Origin: Streptomyces sp. Q6
Lineage (GTDB): Bacteria; Actinomycetota; Actinomycetes; Streptomycetales; Streptomycetaceae
DNA: 64,000 nucleotides
NCBI RefSeq assembly: GCF_036967205.1
Contig: NZ_CP146022.1
Coordinates: forward strand, 930,001 to 994,000
Direction: 5' to 3'
Below are positions 1 to 8,045 of the stretch, piece by piece; the stretch's first letter is position 1; each line of letters begins with the position of its first letter. A program made the translations under genes and the position numbers. The notes beneath the pieces were generated by a model. That model searched no databases and was not told where the DNA came from. It worked only from the letters and a program-made list of their open reading frames with translations.

Positions 1-1
1 G

Positions 2-469
2 CCGGTGCAGCGGAAGATCGAGGGGTTCGTGCGCACGATGAAGGACCGGTTCGGCCTCACCCCGGACGAGATCGAGCGGGACCTCGTCCAGCACTCGCTC
101 TACACGTTGGAGGGCGGGCAGGCGGCGGCGTCCGATCTGATGGACCGTGGTTGTACGGCGATCGTCTGCGCCAGCGACATGATGGCGCTCGGTGCGATCC
201 GCGCGGCACGGCAGCGCGGTCACGAGGTGCCCGACGACATCTCGGTGGTCGGTTTCGACGACTCGCCGCTGATCGCTTTCACCGATCCGCCGCTGACCAC
301 GGTGCGCAAGCCCGTGCAGGCCATGGGCCAGGCGGCGGTCCGCGCGGTGCTCGAGGAGATCGGCGGCACGCCGGCCCCGCACACCGAGTTCGTCTTCATG
401 CCGGAGCTCGTGGTGCGCGGCTCGACCGCTTCGGGCCCCGGTGTCGTGGGCGTCACGAGCCGGAACTGA
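2..469 (+). CDS. LacI-family transcriptional regulator, C-terminal part (cut by window edge)
   Basis: The frame is open from the first bases and stops at 469, so the HTH and the N-terminal half lie outside the window. The visible 155 residues form the second lobe of a periplasmic-binding-like sensor domain. They include the family signature around ASDMMALGAIRAARQRG, followed by VPDDISVVGFDDSPL and the closing TTVRKPVQAMGQAAV helix. Such proteins repress sugar-use operons and release DNA on binding a sugar. The target is probably upstream of the window; nothing downstream looks like a sugar operon. Confidence 0.9.
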   Translation, partial: PVQRKIEGFVRTMKDRFGLTPDEIERDLVQHSLYTLEGGQAAASDLMDRGCTAIVCASDMMALGAIRAARQRGHEVPDDISVVGFDDSPLIAFTDPPLTTVRKPVQAMGQAAVRAVLEEIGGTPAPHTEFVFMPELVVRGSTASGPGVVGVTSRN

Positions 470-633
470 ACGCGGCGGGCCCGCCGTCCGTACCCTCCGA
501 CGAGCCCGGCATCCACCGGGCGACCACGGGGGCCGTGCGGGAGGTACGGACAGTGCGCAGAACGCTCCACTGAGACGGGTGGTACGGCTGTCGACCGCAG
601 CCGCGCCGCCCGTCTGATCTTTTCTCACCTTTC

Positions 634-660
634 CTCAGGTAATTCCTGAGTTCTTTTTCC
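634..660 (+). terminator. Probable intrinsic terminator downstream of the LacI gene
   Basis: CTCAGG and CCTGAG form a 6-bp stem with a 5-base TAATT loop, followed at once by TTCTTTTTCC. The T-rich tract is unusual in this high-GC DNA, which supports a real terminator. The stem is short. Confidence 0.5.
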
Positions 661-766
661 TGTGCTCGGAGTGCGGCTCACGCCTGCCCGAAAACAGGTT
701 CACGGCGGCTCGAATTCCGATTCGACAGAGGCCCCCGAATTGATTTCCGGACCACTCGGTTCCTCG

Positions 767-796
767 TTGACAGGCCCCTTTCGCGACCCCAATGCT
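767..796 (+). promoter_or_regulatory. Candidate promoter of the peptide gene
   Basis: A perfect TTGACA (767-772) is followed after 18 bases by AATGCT (791-796), a weak -10 match. The gene starts 64 bases further on, and a strong ribosome site (GGAGGGAGGAAAG) lies just before the ATG at 861. The -35 is convincing and the -10 is not. Confidence 0.4.
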
Positions 797-860
797 GGCT
801 GCACACCAGCGATTCCGGGAATTCGCACAAGGCCAATGAACCCCGGGAGGGAGGAAAGCC

Positions 861-941
861 ATGAAGAAGATTTCCGTCCGCAAGGCGGGCCCGATCCGTC
901 TGACCACCGCCTGCTACTACCTCTGCGGCGACGCCGCGTAA
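861..941 (+). CDS. 26-residue two-cysteine peptide, candidate RiPP precursor
   Basis: ATG at 861 follows an excellent ribosome site 4-5 bases upstream. The peptide starts MKKISVRKAGPIRL, a basic N-terminal half typical of a leader. It ends TTACYYLCGDAA, with Cys18, Tyr19, Tyr20, Cys22 and Asp24 as possible modification sites. At 26 residues it is close to the size of PqqA or MftA, the precursors of peptide-derived cofactors. The next gene encodes a PqqD-like domain fused to an intramembrane-type protease, the usual partner set for a ribosomally made, modified peptide. I do not recognise the family. The precursor role is inferred from size, ribosome site, downstream hairpin and neighbours. Confidence 0.65.
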   Translation: MKKISVRKAGPIRLTTACYYLCGDAA

Positions 942-953
942 TTCCAGTCCACA

Positions 954-995
954 GGTGGGAGCCGGGCCGCCTTCGGGGCCCGGCTCCTTCCCACC
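954..995 (+). terminator. Strong hairpin between peptide gene and downstream genes (attenuator-like)
   Basis: GGAGCCGGGCC (958-968) pairs perfectly with GGCCCGGCTCC (977-987) across an 8-base loop. Flanking GGTG and CACC extend the stem with a small bulge. There is no T-tract, which is common for Streptomyces terminators. Lying 13 bases after the peptide stop and 28 before the protease gene, it would favour high peptide mRNA with limited read-through, as often seen after RiPP precursor genes. Confidence 0.65.
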
Positions 996-1022
996 GTTCC
1001 CACCCGCGGGAGGGGGTGCCGG

Positions 1023-2228
1023 ATGACGCAGCTGACGCGGACCGTGCGTCTGCACCGGCTCACGATGGTCGACGAGGACGACGGCGTGATGGTCGGCAGG
1101 CCCGACGTCGGCTCGTACGCGGTCTTCCCCGAGGAAGGGGCGCAGGCGCTGCGGATGTTCGCCGACGGGGTGCCCGTCGACGAGGTCGGCGCCTGGTACG
1201 AGCGCACCTGCGGGGCGCCGCTCGACATGGCGGACTTCCTGGAGACCCTGGCCGACCTGGAGTTCCTGCGTACCGACGAGGAGGCCGACGCGCCGGGCAC
1301 GGTGCGCTGGCAGCGTCTGGGCCGCGCCGTGTTCTCCTGGCCGGCGTGGCTCGCGTACGCCGCGCTCGTGGCGGGCGCGGTGACGGCGATGGTGCGCGAC
1401 CCCGGCCTGCGGCCGACGTACCACCAGGTGTTCTTCACCGACTACGTGTCGCTGATCCCCGTCACGATCTTCGCGCTCGCCATCCCGTGCATCGTCGTGC
1501 ACGAGGGCTCGCACGCGCTCGCCGGGCGCCGGCTCGGCCTGCCGTCGACGCTCGGGCTCGGGCGCAGGCTCTACTACCTGGTCGCCGAGACGCGGCTCGA
1601 TTCCCTGCTGAGCGTCGAACGCAAGAAACGCTATCTTCCGTTCTGCGCGGGCATGCTGGCGGATGTCGTCCTGTTCTGCGGGCTCACCCTCCTTTCGATT
1701 CCGCTCGACGGGCACGGTATTCCGTCCTGGATTCACAAACTCTGTCTCGCTGTCGCCTTCACCTGCGTCCTGCGCCTCATCTGGCAATTCCTGTTCTATT
1801 TGGAAACGGACCTGTATTACGTGGTGACGACAGCGGCCCGTTGTACGGATCTCCAGAACGCGACCCGTTTCCGGCTGCGCTCCGGACTGCGCCGGGCACT
1901 GCGCCGCCCGCCCACCGGGGCCGACACGGAGTACTCGCCGCGCGACCGTTCCGTGGCCCGCTGGTACGCGCCGCTGCTGGTCGCCGGGTACGGGTTCTCG
2001 CTCGCCTCGCTCGCCTGGGCCGGCCTGCCGACCGCGCTGCATTTCTGGTCGACGATCGTCGACCGGCTCGGCGGGGCGGAGACCTCGTTCTGGGAGCTCT
2101 TCGACGCGGCCGTGTTCATCGCCCTGTCGGGGTCGCAGATCGCCCTGCTCGTCCACGTCACTCTGCGGGACCGGCGCGAGCGCGCCCGGTCCCGGACCAC
2201 CACCGCACCGCAAGGAGCCCTGCCATGA
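1023..2228 (+). CDS. PqqD/RRE-like domain fused to M50-type membrane zinc metalloprotease
   Basis: A protein of 401 residues. Residues about 20-85 resemble a PqqD-type RiPP recognition element (GRPDVGSYAVFPEEGAQALR followed by a helical part ending ADLEFLR), which in known systems binds the leader peptide. Residues about 105 onward are membrane segments with HEGSH at 160-164, the HExxH zinc site. A later ETDLYYVVTTAARC stretch around Asp263 fits the third-ligand region of M50 relatives. At least two further hydrophobic segments lie near the C-terminus. The likely role is recognition and cleavage of the peptide encoded upstream, at the membrane. GC content drops around 1590-1850, unlike its neighbours. 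ATG at 1023 is preceded by GGGAGGGGG. The stop overlaps the next start (ATGA). Confidence 0.8.
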   Translation: MTQLTRTVRLHRLTMVDEDDGVMVGRPDVGSYAVFPEEGAQALRMFADGVPVDEVGAWYERTCGAPLDMADFLETLADLEFLRTDEEADAPGTVRWQRLGRAVFSWPAWLAYAALVAGAVTAMVRDPGLRPTYHQVFFTDYVSLIPVTIFALAIPCIVVHEGSHALAGRRLGLPSTLGLGRRLYYLVAETRLDSLLSVERKKRYLPFCAGMLADVVLFCGLTLLSIPLDGHGIPSWIHKLCLAVAFTCVLRLIWQFLFYLETDLYYVVTTAARCTDLQNATRFRLRSGLRRALRRPPTGADTEYSPRDRSVARWYAPLLVAGYGFSLASLAWAGLPTALHFWSTIVDRLGGAETSFWELFDAAVFIALSGSQIALLVHVTLRDRRERARSRTTTAPQGALP

Positions 2229-4419
2229 CCGCTCTGTCGACCCGTCACCGGTGGCTCGACGCCACCGCACGGCCCACCGACGCCGGGCCGCCGCCCGCCG
2301 CGTCCCTGGAGGTGCGCTGCCACCGCCGGTTACGCGGGCCGTTCACCGCCGCGCACTTCCTGCTCAACCGGGCGGTGCCCGAACTCGTCGCGCGGGATCG
2401 CGAGTTGGTGGCCGCCGCACGGGCCGCCGAGGTGGAGGCCATCGCGCCGGAACTGCTCGCGATCGTGCCGACACCGCCGCAGACCCTCACCCAGCTCGCC
2501 GTGGCGACGGAGCGCACCCGCTTCTATCCGGCGACCCGGGCGCTGCGCATCGCGCACGGCGTCGCCGAACTCCTCATGGACTGGGCCAGGTTGACGCGTC
2601 CGGGCGGGGTGACGATCGTCTTCCGGGACCTGGACGACGCCGACCCCACGGACCGCGACCTGGTGGCGGTGCTGCTGCGCCGCTGCGACCCGGCGCTCCT
2701 GACCGTCGTCGTGGACGGCGCGGGGGCCGCCGACGACCTGCTGGGCACGGCGCTCGCCGCGCACACCGTGCGCACGCCCCGCATCCCGCGCGTCGACCCG
2801 GAGCTGCTGCCCGACACGGATCTCGCGCAGCTGTTCATCGACTCCGACGGCACCAGCGGCGATCCGCGCCTGCGCCGGGCGTACGCGGCACTGCCCGCGG
2901 CCGAACGGGCCCGCAGGCACACCGCGCGCGCCGCGGTCCTCGCCGCCCGGGACGAGCCGACGCTGCGGCTCGGCGCGATCCCATACCACCTGGAGCGGGG
3001 CACCGACCCGCGGGGCGCGGGCGTCGACGCCATCGCGGAGGCCGTCAACTCCTGCTTCGCCAAAGGGTTCTACGAGGCCGTGGTCGACCTCGCGCTGCGC
3101 GGCCGCGCCCTGCTCGCCGACGAGGAGCCCGGCCGTACGTACTGGAACCTGACCCACAAGGCCGGCGCGTGCCTGTGCTACCTGGGACGCGGCGCGGACG
3201 CCTTCGCGTACTTCGAGGAGATGCGGCGCGGCTCGACGTCGGCGGACGCCCACATGGGGACGGCGTACCTGATGGCGATGCTCTACACGCGCTTCCTGCC
3301 GAAGGACGACCACGACGAGGATCTCGCCCTGGCCTGGGTGAACACCGCGATCTCGATCGCCGACGTGCACCCCGATCCGCACAAGCGGGTCCTGGTGCGG
3401 GCGTTCATGCGCAACGCGCGCGCCCTCGTGGAGCTGCACCGCGGCGACGCGGACGCCTCCCTCGCGCTGGTCGACGAGGCGATGGCGATCACCGACGCCG
3501 ACTTCGGCCCGGACGAGCAACTCCTGCACCGCTCGGTGCTGTTGTACAACCGGGCGCAGGTGCGCGGGGCCCGCCGCGACCACACGGCCTCGCTGGAGGA
3601 CTACGACGAGGTGATCCGCCGCGACCCGGACTACGGGGACTACTACTTCGAGCGGGCCGCGCAGCACCGCGCCCTCGGGCACCACCGGGAGGCGCTCGCG
3701 GACTACGCGACGGCGATCCGGCTCACGCCGCCGTTCTACGAGGCGCACTTCAACCGGGCCGATCTGCTGCGGGAACTGGGCGACGACGCGGGTGCGCTGC
3801 GCGACCTGGACCGGGCCCTCGATCTCGAACCGGACCATGTCGACTCGCTGATCCACCGCGCCGATCTGCTGCTGTCGCGCGGCGGGTTCGACGCGGCCCG
3901 CGCCGACATCGACCACGGCCTGTCGCTCGCTCCGGCGAACGCCCGACTCCTGACCGCACAGGGGGCGTTGGAGGCGGAGCTGGGTGACGCAGAAGCGGCC
4001 TTCGCCAGCTACTCGCAGGCGCTGCGCGCGGACCCGGCGTGCGCCGCCGCGTGGGCGAACCGGGCCGTGCTCGCCTTCGACGCGGGGGACGCGGAGCGGG
4101 CGGCCCGCGACCTCGACGAGGCGCTCGCGCTCATGGACGACGCCGAGTTGCGGACCAACCGGGCGGTGGCGCTCCAGGCCCTCGGCGAGCACGGGCGCGC
4201 GGCGGACGACCTGGACCGCGCGGTGGCGGCGCTCGACGGCGTCACCGACCCGGAGCTGCTGTATCTGCGGGGCGTCAGCCGGTTCGCGCTCGACGACACG
4301 GAGGGCGCGCTCATGGACTGGCGGGCGCATCTGGCCGCGTACGAGGACGACGACGCGTCGCCGCACGCCGCGGAGATCCGTGCCCGCGCCGGTTCGGCGC
4401 TGCGGGAGGAGCGGCGTGA
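2225..4419 (+). CDS. Large tetratricopeptide-repeat protein of the peptide locus
   Basis: Starts at ATG 2225, overlapping the protease stop. Residues about 25-190 resemble the front of actinobacterial STAND/TPR proteins (RRLRGPFTAAHFLLNRAVPE and a later VTIVFRDLDDADPTDRDLV), but no Walker A motif is visible, so it is probably not an ATPase. From about residue 270 to the end it is helical TPR repeats, clearest around DYDEVIRRDPDYGDYYFERA and its successors. It may act as a scaffold between peptide and enzymes. Leu36 is encoded by TTA (2330-2332). The frame has no stop until 5491. A TGA one frame away at 4417-4419 overlaps the next GTG start, so one base is probably missing at about 4412-4417 and the true protein is near 731 residues. 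Confidence 0.7.
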
Positions 4420-4970
4420 GCCGGACCGACACCACCCGGCACCTGACGGTGGCGCCCGCGGCGGGCGCCGCCGCCGAACCGGAGCGTTCCGACGTCGTGC
4501 GGTCCGTGCTGCGCCGGCACGCCAAGGGCGTCGCCGTCGTCACGGTCGGCGGCGAGCGCCCGGTCGGTTTCTGCGTGACGTCGCTGGCCTCGCTCTCCCT
4601 CGACCCGCCGCTGATGTCGTTCACGGTCGGGCTGCGCTCCACGTCGTGGGGCGCGGTCCGGGACGCGACCTGGGTGATGGTGCAGCTTCTGGCGGCGGGG
4701 CAGGAGGACGTGGCGCGGGTCTTCGCGGGGCCGACCCCGGCGCGGTTCGGCCCCGGCACGTCCTGGCACCGGGACCCGCTCGGCCTGCCCGCGCTCGACG
4801 GGGTCCTCGCGCGCTTCGTCCTGACGCCGGTCAGCCGCCGCCCGGTCGGCGATCACGCCCTGGTCATCGGGCTCGTGGTGCGCGCCGGACGGGGCGCGGA
4901 CGCGGGGCCGCTGGTGCACCACGACGGCCGGTTCGTCGACCTGCCGCGCGTGTGCGACCCCGCCGTCTGA
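4416..4970 (+). CDS. Flavin reductase-like FMN-binding protein
   Basis: 184 residues, the usual length for the flavin reductase-like split-barrel family (HpaC/ActVB relatives). The family pattern appears as VLRRHAKGVAVVTV, then GFCVTSLASLSLDPPLMSFTV, ending with LVHHDGRFVDL. Such proteins bind FMN and either supply reduced flavin to a monooxygenase or catalyse their own redox step. No monooxygenase is nearby, so in this locus it may act directly on the peptide or its product. GTG at 4416 overlaps the preceding TPR gene (GTGA) and follows GGAGGAG. Confidence 0.85.
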   Translation: MSRTDTTRHLTVAPAAGAAAEPERSDVVRSVLRRHAKGVAVVTVGGERPVGFCVTSLASLSLDPPLMSFTVGLRSTSWGAVRDATWVMVQLLAAGQEDVARVFAGPTPARFGPGTSWHRDPLGLPALDGVLARFVLTPVSRRPVGDHALVIGLVVRAGRGADAGPLVHHDGRFVDLPRVCDPAV

Positions 4971-4973
4971 GAG

Positions 4974-5012
4974 CCCGCACCGAGCCCGCCGGGAGCGCGG
5001 TCACGGTGCGGG
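4974..5012. terminator. Hairpin between converging flavin reductase and LysR genes
   Basis: CCCGCACCG (4974-4982) and CGGTGCGGG (5004-5012) form a 9-bp stem across a 21-base loop between two converging genes; the right arm lies in the end of the LysR gene. It probably terminates both transcripts. Confidence 0.45.
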
Positions 5013-5861
5013 TTCGGCCGCCTGGGCGATCAGCCACGAGTACAGCGCCGCCGTCCGTGGATCGCCGGCCACGGGCCGTCGGGCGAGCAGGTGGTAGCCG
5101 GTCCCGTCGGGCACGAAGCCGTACGGCGCCACGAGCACACCGCGCTCCAGGTCGTCGTGGACCAGGGCGTACGGGCCGATGGCCGTGCCCACTCCGGCCA
5201 CGGCGGCCTGGAGGGTCAACGAGAAGTGCTCCAGGGTCTGTTCGGACCCGGCCGGGTGTGTCTGCCCGGTCCTGGCCCGCCAGTCGGCCCACGCGCCGGG
5301 CCGGGTCGCGGTGTGCAGCAGCACGTCGGGCGGCACGCCACCGGGGCGGTGCACGGGCCCGACGTGCTCGGCGAACAGGCGGGCGCTGTGCGTACCGGCG
5401 GGGAACGGGAAGTCGTCGCGGCGGATCGCCACGTCGATGCCGTCGCGCTCGAAGGCCACGGGTCCGCCCGCGGCGGACAGGTGCAGCGTGAGGTCGGGGG
5501 CCGTGCGGGCGAGGTCGGGCAGGCGGGGGATGAGCCAGCGCATCAGGAGCGTCGGCTCGCAGGAGAGGGTGAGCGGTCCGGTGGGCGGGCGCCGGGCGAT
5601 CTCCCGGGCGGCGTCCTCGATCCGGTCGAGCGCGTCCCGGACGACGGCCGCGAGTCCGCGGGCCTGCGGGGTGGGGGTGAGCTCCCGGGTGCCGCGCACG
5701 AACAGGTCGGCGCCGAGGGCCCGTTCGAGGTTGCGGACCTGGCGGCTGACGGCGCCGTGCGTGACGTGGAGTTGGCGCGCGGCGGCCGTCATGCTGCCGT
5801 GCCGGACGGTCGCCTCGAAGGGCCGCAAGGTGCTCAGCGGGGGCAGGTCGGGCCGGGACAT
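5001..5861 (-). CDS. LysR-family transcriptional regulator
   Basis: 286 residues. The N-terminal winged HTH is clear (FEATVRHGSMTAAARQLHVT, then GAVSRQVRNLERALG and FVRGTRELTPT). It is followed by the two-lobed effector domain, with HLSAAGG and AGVGTAIGPYALV in the positions expected for GcvA-like members. The gene is transcribed away from the sugar-acid operon starting at 6021. The 19-bp dyad at 5915-5933 in the shared promoter region is a plausible binding site. LysR proteins usually activate the divergent operon and repress themselves. The inducer is unknown, perhaps a four-carbon sugar acid. Confidence 0.92.
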   Translation of the reverse strand: MSRPDLPPLSTLRPFEATVRHGSMTAAARQLHVTHGAVSRQVRNLERALGADLFVRGTRELTPTPQARGLAAVVRDALDRIEDAAREIARRPPTGPLTLSCEPTLLMRWLIPRLPDLARTAPDLTLHLSAAGGPVAFERDGIDVAIRRDDFPFPAGTHSARLFAEHVGPVHRPGGVPPDVLLHTATRPGAWADWRARTGQTHPAGSEQTLEHFSLTLQAAVAGVGTAIGPYALVHDDLERGVLVAPYGFVPDGTGYHLLARRPVAGDPRTAALYSWLIAQAAEPAP

Positions 5862-5914
5862 GGGTGAACTCTAGTCACCGGTGCACGGGCGTCCACCGCA
5901 CTCAGGGCTCCCAC

Positions 5915-5933
5915 CTGTGACCTGCGCTCACAG
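5915..5933. promoter_or_regulatory. Dyad in the LysR/kinase divergent promoter region
   Basis: CTGTGA-N7-TCACAG, a perfect 6-bp inverted repeat that also satisfies the LysR T-N11-A rule (T16 of GTGACCTGCGC type). It sits 54 bases from the LysR start and about 88 from the kinase start. Confidence 0.5.
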
Positions 5934-6020
5934 CCCCCGTGCGAAACGATCGCTTGTCCCGTCGTACCGGGCGACGCCACGATGAGCCCGTCACCGACCA
6001 TCACTCCGAAGGGCTTCGTC

Positions 6021-7084
6021 TTGCGTGTCGCGATTCTGGCCGACGACCTCACGAGCGCCGGGGACGGCGCGGCCCCGTTCGGTGCGGCGCGCGTCGTGGT
6101 GGCGCCGCCGCACGCGCCGCCACCGGCCACGGACGGCGTGCTGGCCGTCGACCTCGCCACCCGTACCGCCTCGGTGGCGGTCGCGGCGTCCCGCACGGAG
6201 CGCGCCGCGCGCCTGCTCCGTGGCGCCGACCTCCTGATGAAGACGGTGGACTCCACGCTCCGCGGTCATCTCGCCGCCGAGACGGAGGCGGCCCGGCGCG
6301 GCTCCGGGCGCGGTACCGTCATCGTCGCGCCCGCCTTCCCCGCCGGGCGCCGCGGCACCGTCGACGGAATCCAGTACGTCGGTGACGTCCCGGTCCACCT
6401 GAGCGAGTTCGGCCGCGATCCGGTGCATCCGGTGCGCTCCGCGAACCTGCGGGAGGTGCTGCCCGGAGCGGTGCTCGTGGCCCGGGGGGAGGTCCCGGAC
6501 CGGGAGGCCGGCGGGGTGTTCGTGTGCGACGCGGTGACCGACGCCGACCTCGACCGGCTCGTGGCGGCCGCACCGCACCCCGGCGACGCCCTGTGGGTGG
6601 GCTCCCCGGGCTCGCGGCGGCACTCGCCCGTCGGTGGCCGACTCGCCCCGCGCCGCCCGTGCCGCTGCCGCCCGTCGCCGCCCCGCTCGTCGTCGTCGGC
6701 AGCGCCCACCCGGCCTCGCGCCGTCAGCTCGCCGCGCTCCGCGAGGCCGCCCCGTACGTCCGCGTGGTGCACACCCCGGACGACCGGCGGGATCCGGGCG
6801 GCCTGCTGCCGGGGCTCGCCGAGCAGGTCCGCGCCCACGTCACCGGCGGCACGGCCGACGCTCTCGTGCTGACCGGAGGCGAGACCGCGGCGGCCGTGCT
6901 CGCCGCGCTCGGCGCCGACGGATTCGACCTGCTCGCCGAGCCCGAACCCGGGGTCGCCCAGGGCCTCTTGACCGGCTCCCCGCGCATCCCGCTGGTCATC
7001 AAGGCGGGCGGCTTCGGCGACGACGGGACGCTGGCGCGGCTGTGCCGCGCCCTGACGACCGCCGTGCCGGACGGTGCCGCGTGA
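6021..7084 (+). pseudogene. Four-carbon acid sugar kinase family protein (frameshifted)
   Basis: The first half reads in one frame (RVAILADDLTSAGD, then LMKTVDSTLRGH, the DUF1537 N-domain) to about 6604. The second half continues in another frame (GLAAALARRW, VVVGSAHPASRRQL, then LTGGETAAAVLAALG and PRIPLVIKAGGFGD, the nucleotide-binding C-domain). One missing G at CCCCGGG (about 6604-6610) explains the break, so the reconstructed protein has about 354 residues. Family members (DtnK/OtnK type) phosphorylate D-threonate, D-erythronate or related acids at O4. TTG 6021 has GAAGG upstream and gives the typical RVAILADDLT start; ATG 5982 in the same frame has no ribosome site. It overlaps pdxA by GTGA. 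Confidence 0.8.
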
Positions 7085-8016
7085 AGCCGCTCGCGCTCAC
7101 CCTGGGCGACCCCGCGGGCATCGGACCCGAGATCGTGGTGAAGGCCTGCGCCGATCCTTCGCGGACGGTGCCCGTGACCGTGATCGGCGACCCGGGCGTC
7201 CTGGCCCGCGCGACCGCGTCGACCGGTGTCCGCCTCCCCGAGGACGTCGACGTCGTGGCCGAGACGCGGTTGCGGCCCGACGTGCGGTGGGGCGAGGTGG
7301 ACGCCCGTGCCGGCGCCGCCTCGTACGCGTACATCCGTCGCGGTGTCGAGCTGACCCTCGCCGGTGAGACGCGTGCGCTGGTCACCGCCCCGATCAACAA
7401 GGAGGCACTGCGTCTCGCCGGGATCGGCCACCCCGGGCACACGGAGATCCTCGCCGAGCTGTCCGGAACCGGCGACTACGCGATGATGATGGCCAACGAC
7501 GAGCTGCGGATCGTCCTGGTGACGGTGCATCAGTCGCTGCGGTCGGCGCTGGACGCGCTCACCGTCGAGCGCGTACGCGACGTCATCCGACTCACCCACC
7601 GCACGCTGCGGCGCTCGGGGCAGACCGCGCCGCGCATCGCCGTGGCCGGGCTGAATCCGCACGCGGGCGAGAACGGGCTCTTCGGCCGCGAGGACCTGGA
7701 CGTCATCGCCCCCGCCGTACGGGCGGCACGCGCCGAGGGCATCGACGCGAGCGGGCCGTGGCCCGCGGACACCGTGTTCATGCGGGCCCGCGCCGGGGAG
7801 TTCGACGTGGTCGTCGCCCAGTACCACGACCAGGGGCTCATCCCGGTCAAGTACCTGGGCATCGAGCACGGCGTGAACATCACCATCGGGCTGCCGTTCG
7901 TGCGCACGAGCGTCGACCACGGCACCGCGTTCGACCTCGCGGGCCGCGGCGTCGCCGACCACACGAGCCTCCTCACGGCGCTGCGCCACGCCGACGCGCT
8001 GACGACCCCCCGCTGA
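7081..8016 (+). CDS. pdxA: PdxA-family dehydrogenase (4-hydroxythreonine-4-phosphate or 4-phospho-sugar-acid dehydrogenase)
   Basis: 311 residues with all PdxA landmarks: LGDPAGIGPEI at the start, HPGHTEILAE (metal/substrate His), GLNPHAGENGLFG and VAQYHDQGLIPVKYLG. PdxA oxidises 4-phosphohydroxy-L-threonine with NAD. The PdxA2 subgroup oxidises 4-phospho-D-threonate or erythronate followed by decarboxylation to dihydroxyacetone phosphate. Coupling to a four-carbon acid kinase by a GTGA overlap points to the PdxA2 catabolic role. Streptomyces normally make vitamin B6 by PdxS/PdxT, so a biosynthetic role is unlikely. Confidence 0.92.
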   Translation: MKPLALTLGDPAGIGPEIVVKACADPSRTVPVTVIGDPGVLARATASTGVRLPEDVDVVAETRLRPDVRWGEVDARAGAASYAYIRRGVELTLAGETRALVTAPINKEALRLAGIGHPGHTEILAELSGTGDYAMMMANDELRIVLVTVHQSLRSALDALTVERVRDVIRLTHRTLRRSGQTAPRIAVAGLNPHAGENGLFGREDLDVIAPAVRAARAEGIDASGPWPADTVFMRARAGEFDVVVAQYHDQGLIPVKYLGIEHGVNITIGLPFVRTSVDHGTAFDLAGRGVADHTSLLTALRHADALTTPR

Positions 8017-8045
8017 AAGCACACCACGGCACACGGAGGCATCCC

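Larger units (their letters stand above)
470..860. other. 391-bp intergenic region between LacI gene and the small peptide gene
   Basis: No convincing gene is visible on either strand. The region is less GC-rich than its surroundings from about 620 onward. It holds an inverted repeat with 8-bp arms (487-494 and 543-550), a terminator-like hairpin at 634-660 and a promoter-like TTGACA at 767-772. It therefore separates the LacI gene from the peptide locus and probably carries that locus's control elements. Confidence 0.6.

Noticed and set aside
861-941. Reading the peptide as a lanthipeptide, lasso or sactipeptide precursor
   Set aside because: No LanM/LanB/LanC, lasso cyclase or radical SAM gene is present nearby; two cysteines alone do not support any of these classes.
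662-5491. A 1609-residue open frame on the plus strand across the peptide locus
   Set aside because: It is only the TPR gene's frame left open on both sides by high GC; the N-terminal 520 residues lie on the protease gene in the wrong frame and the last 360 on the reductase and LysR genes.
5941-5955. GCGAAACGATCGCTT resembling a LacI-type operator
   Set aside because: Imperfect, only half of the usual palindrome, and 5 kb from the LacI gene whose own target is probably upstream of the window.
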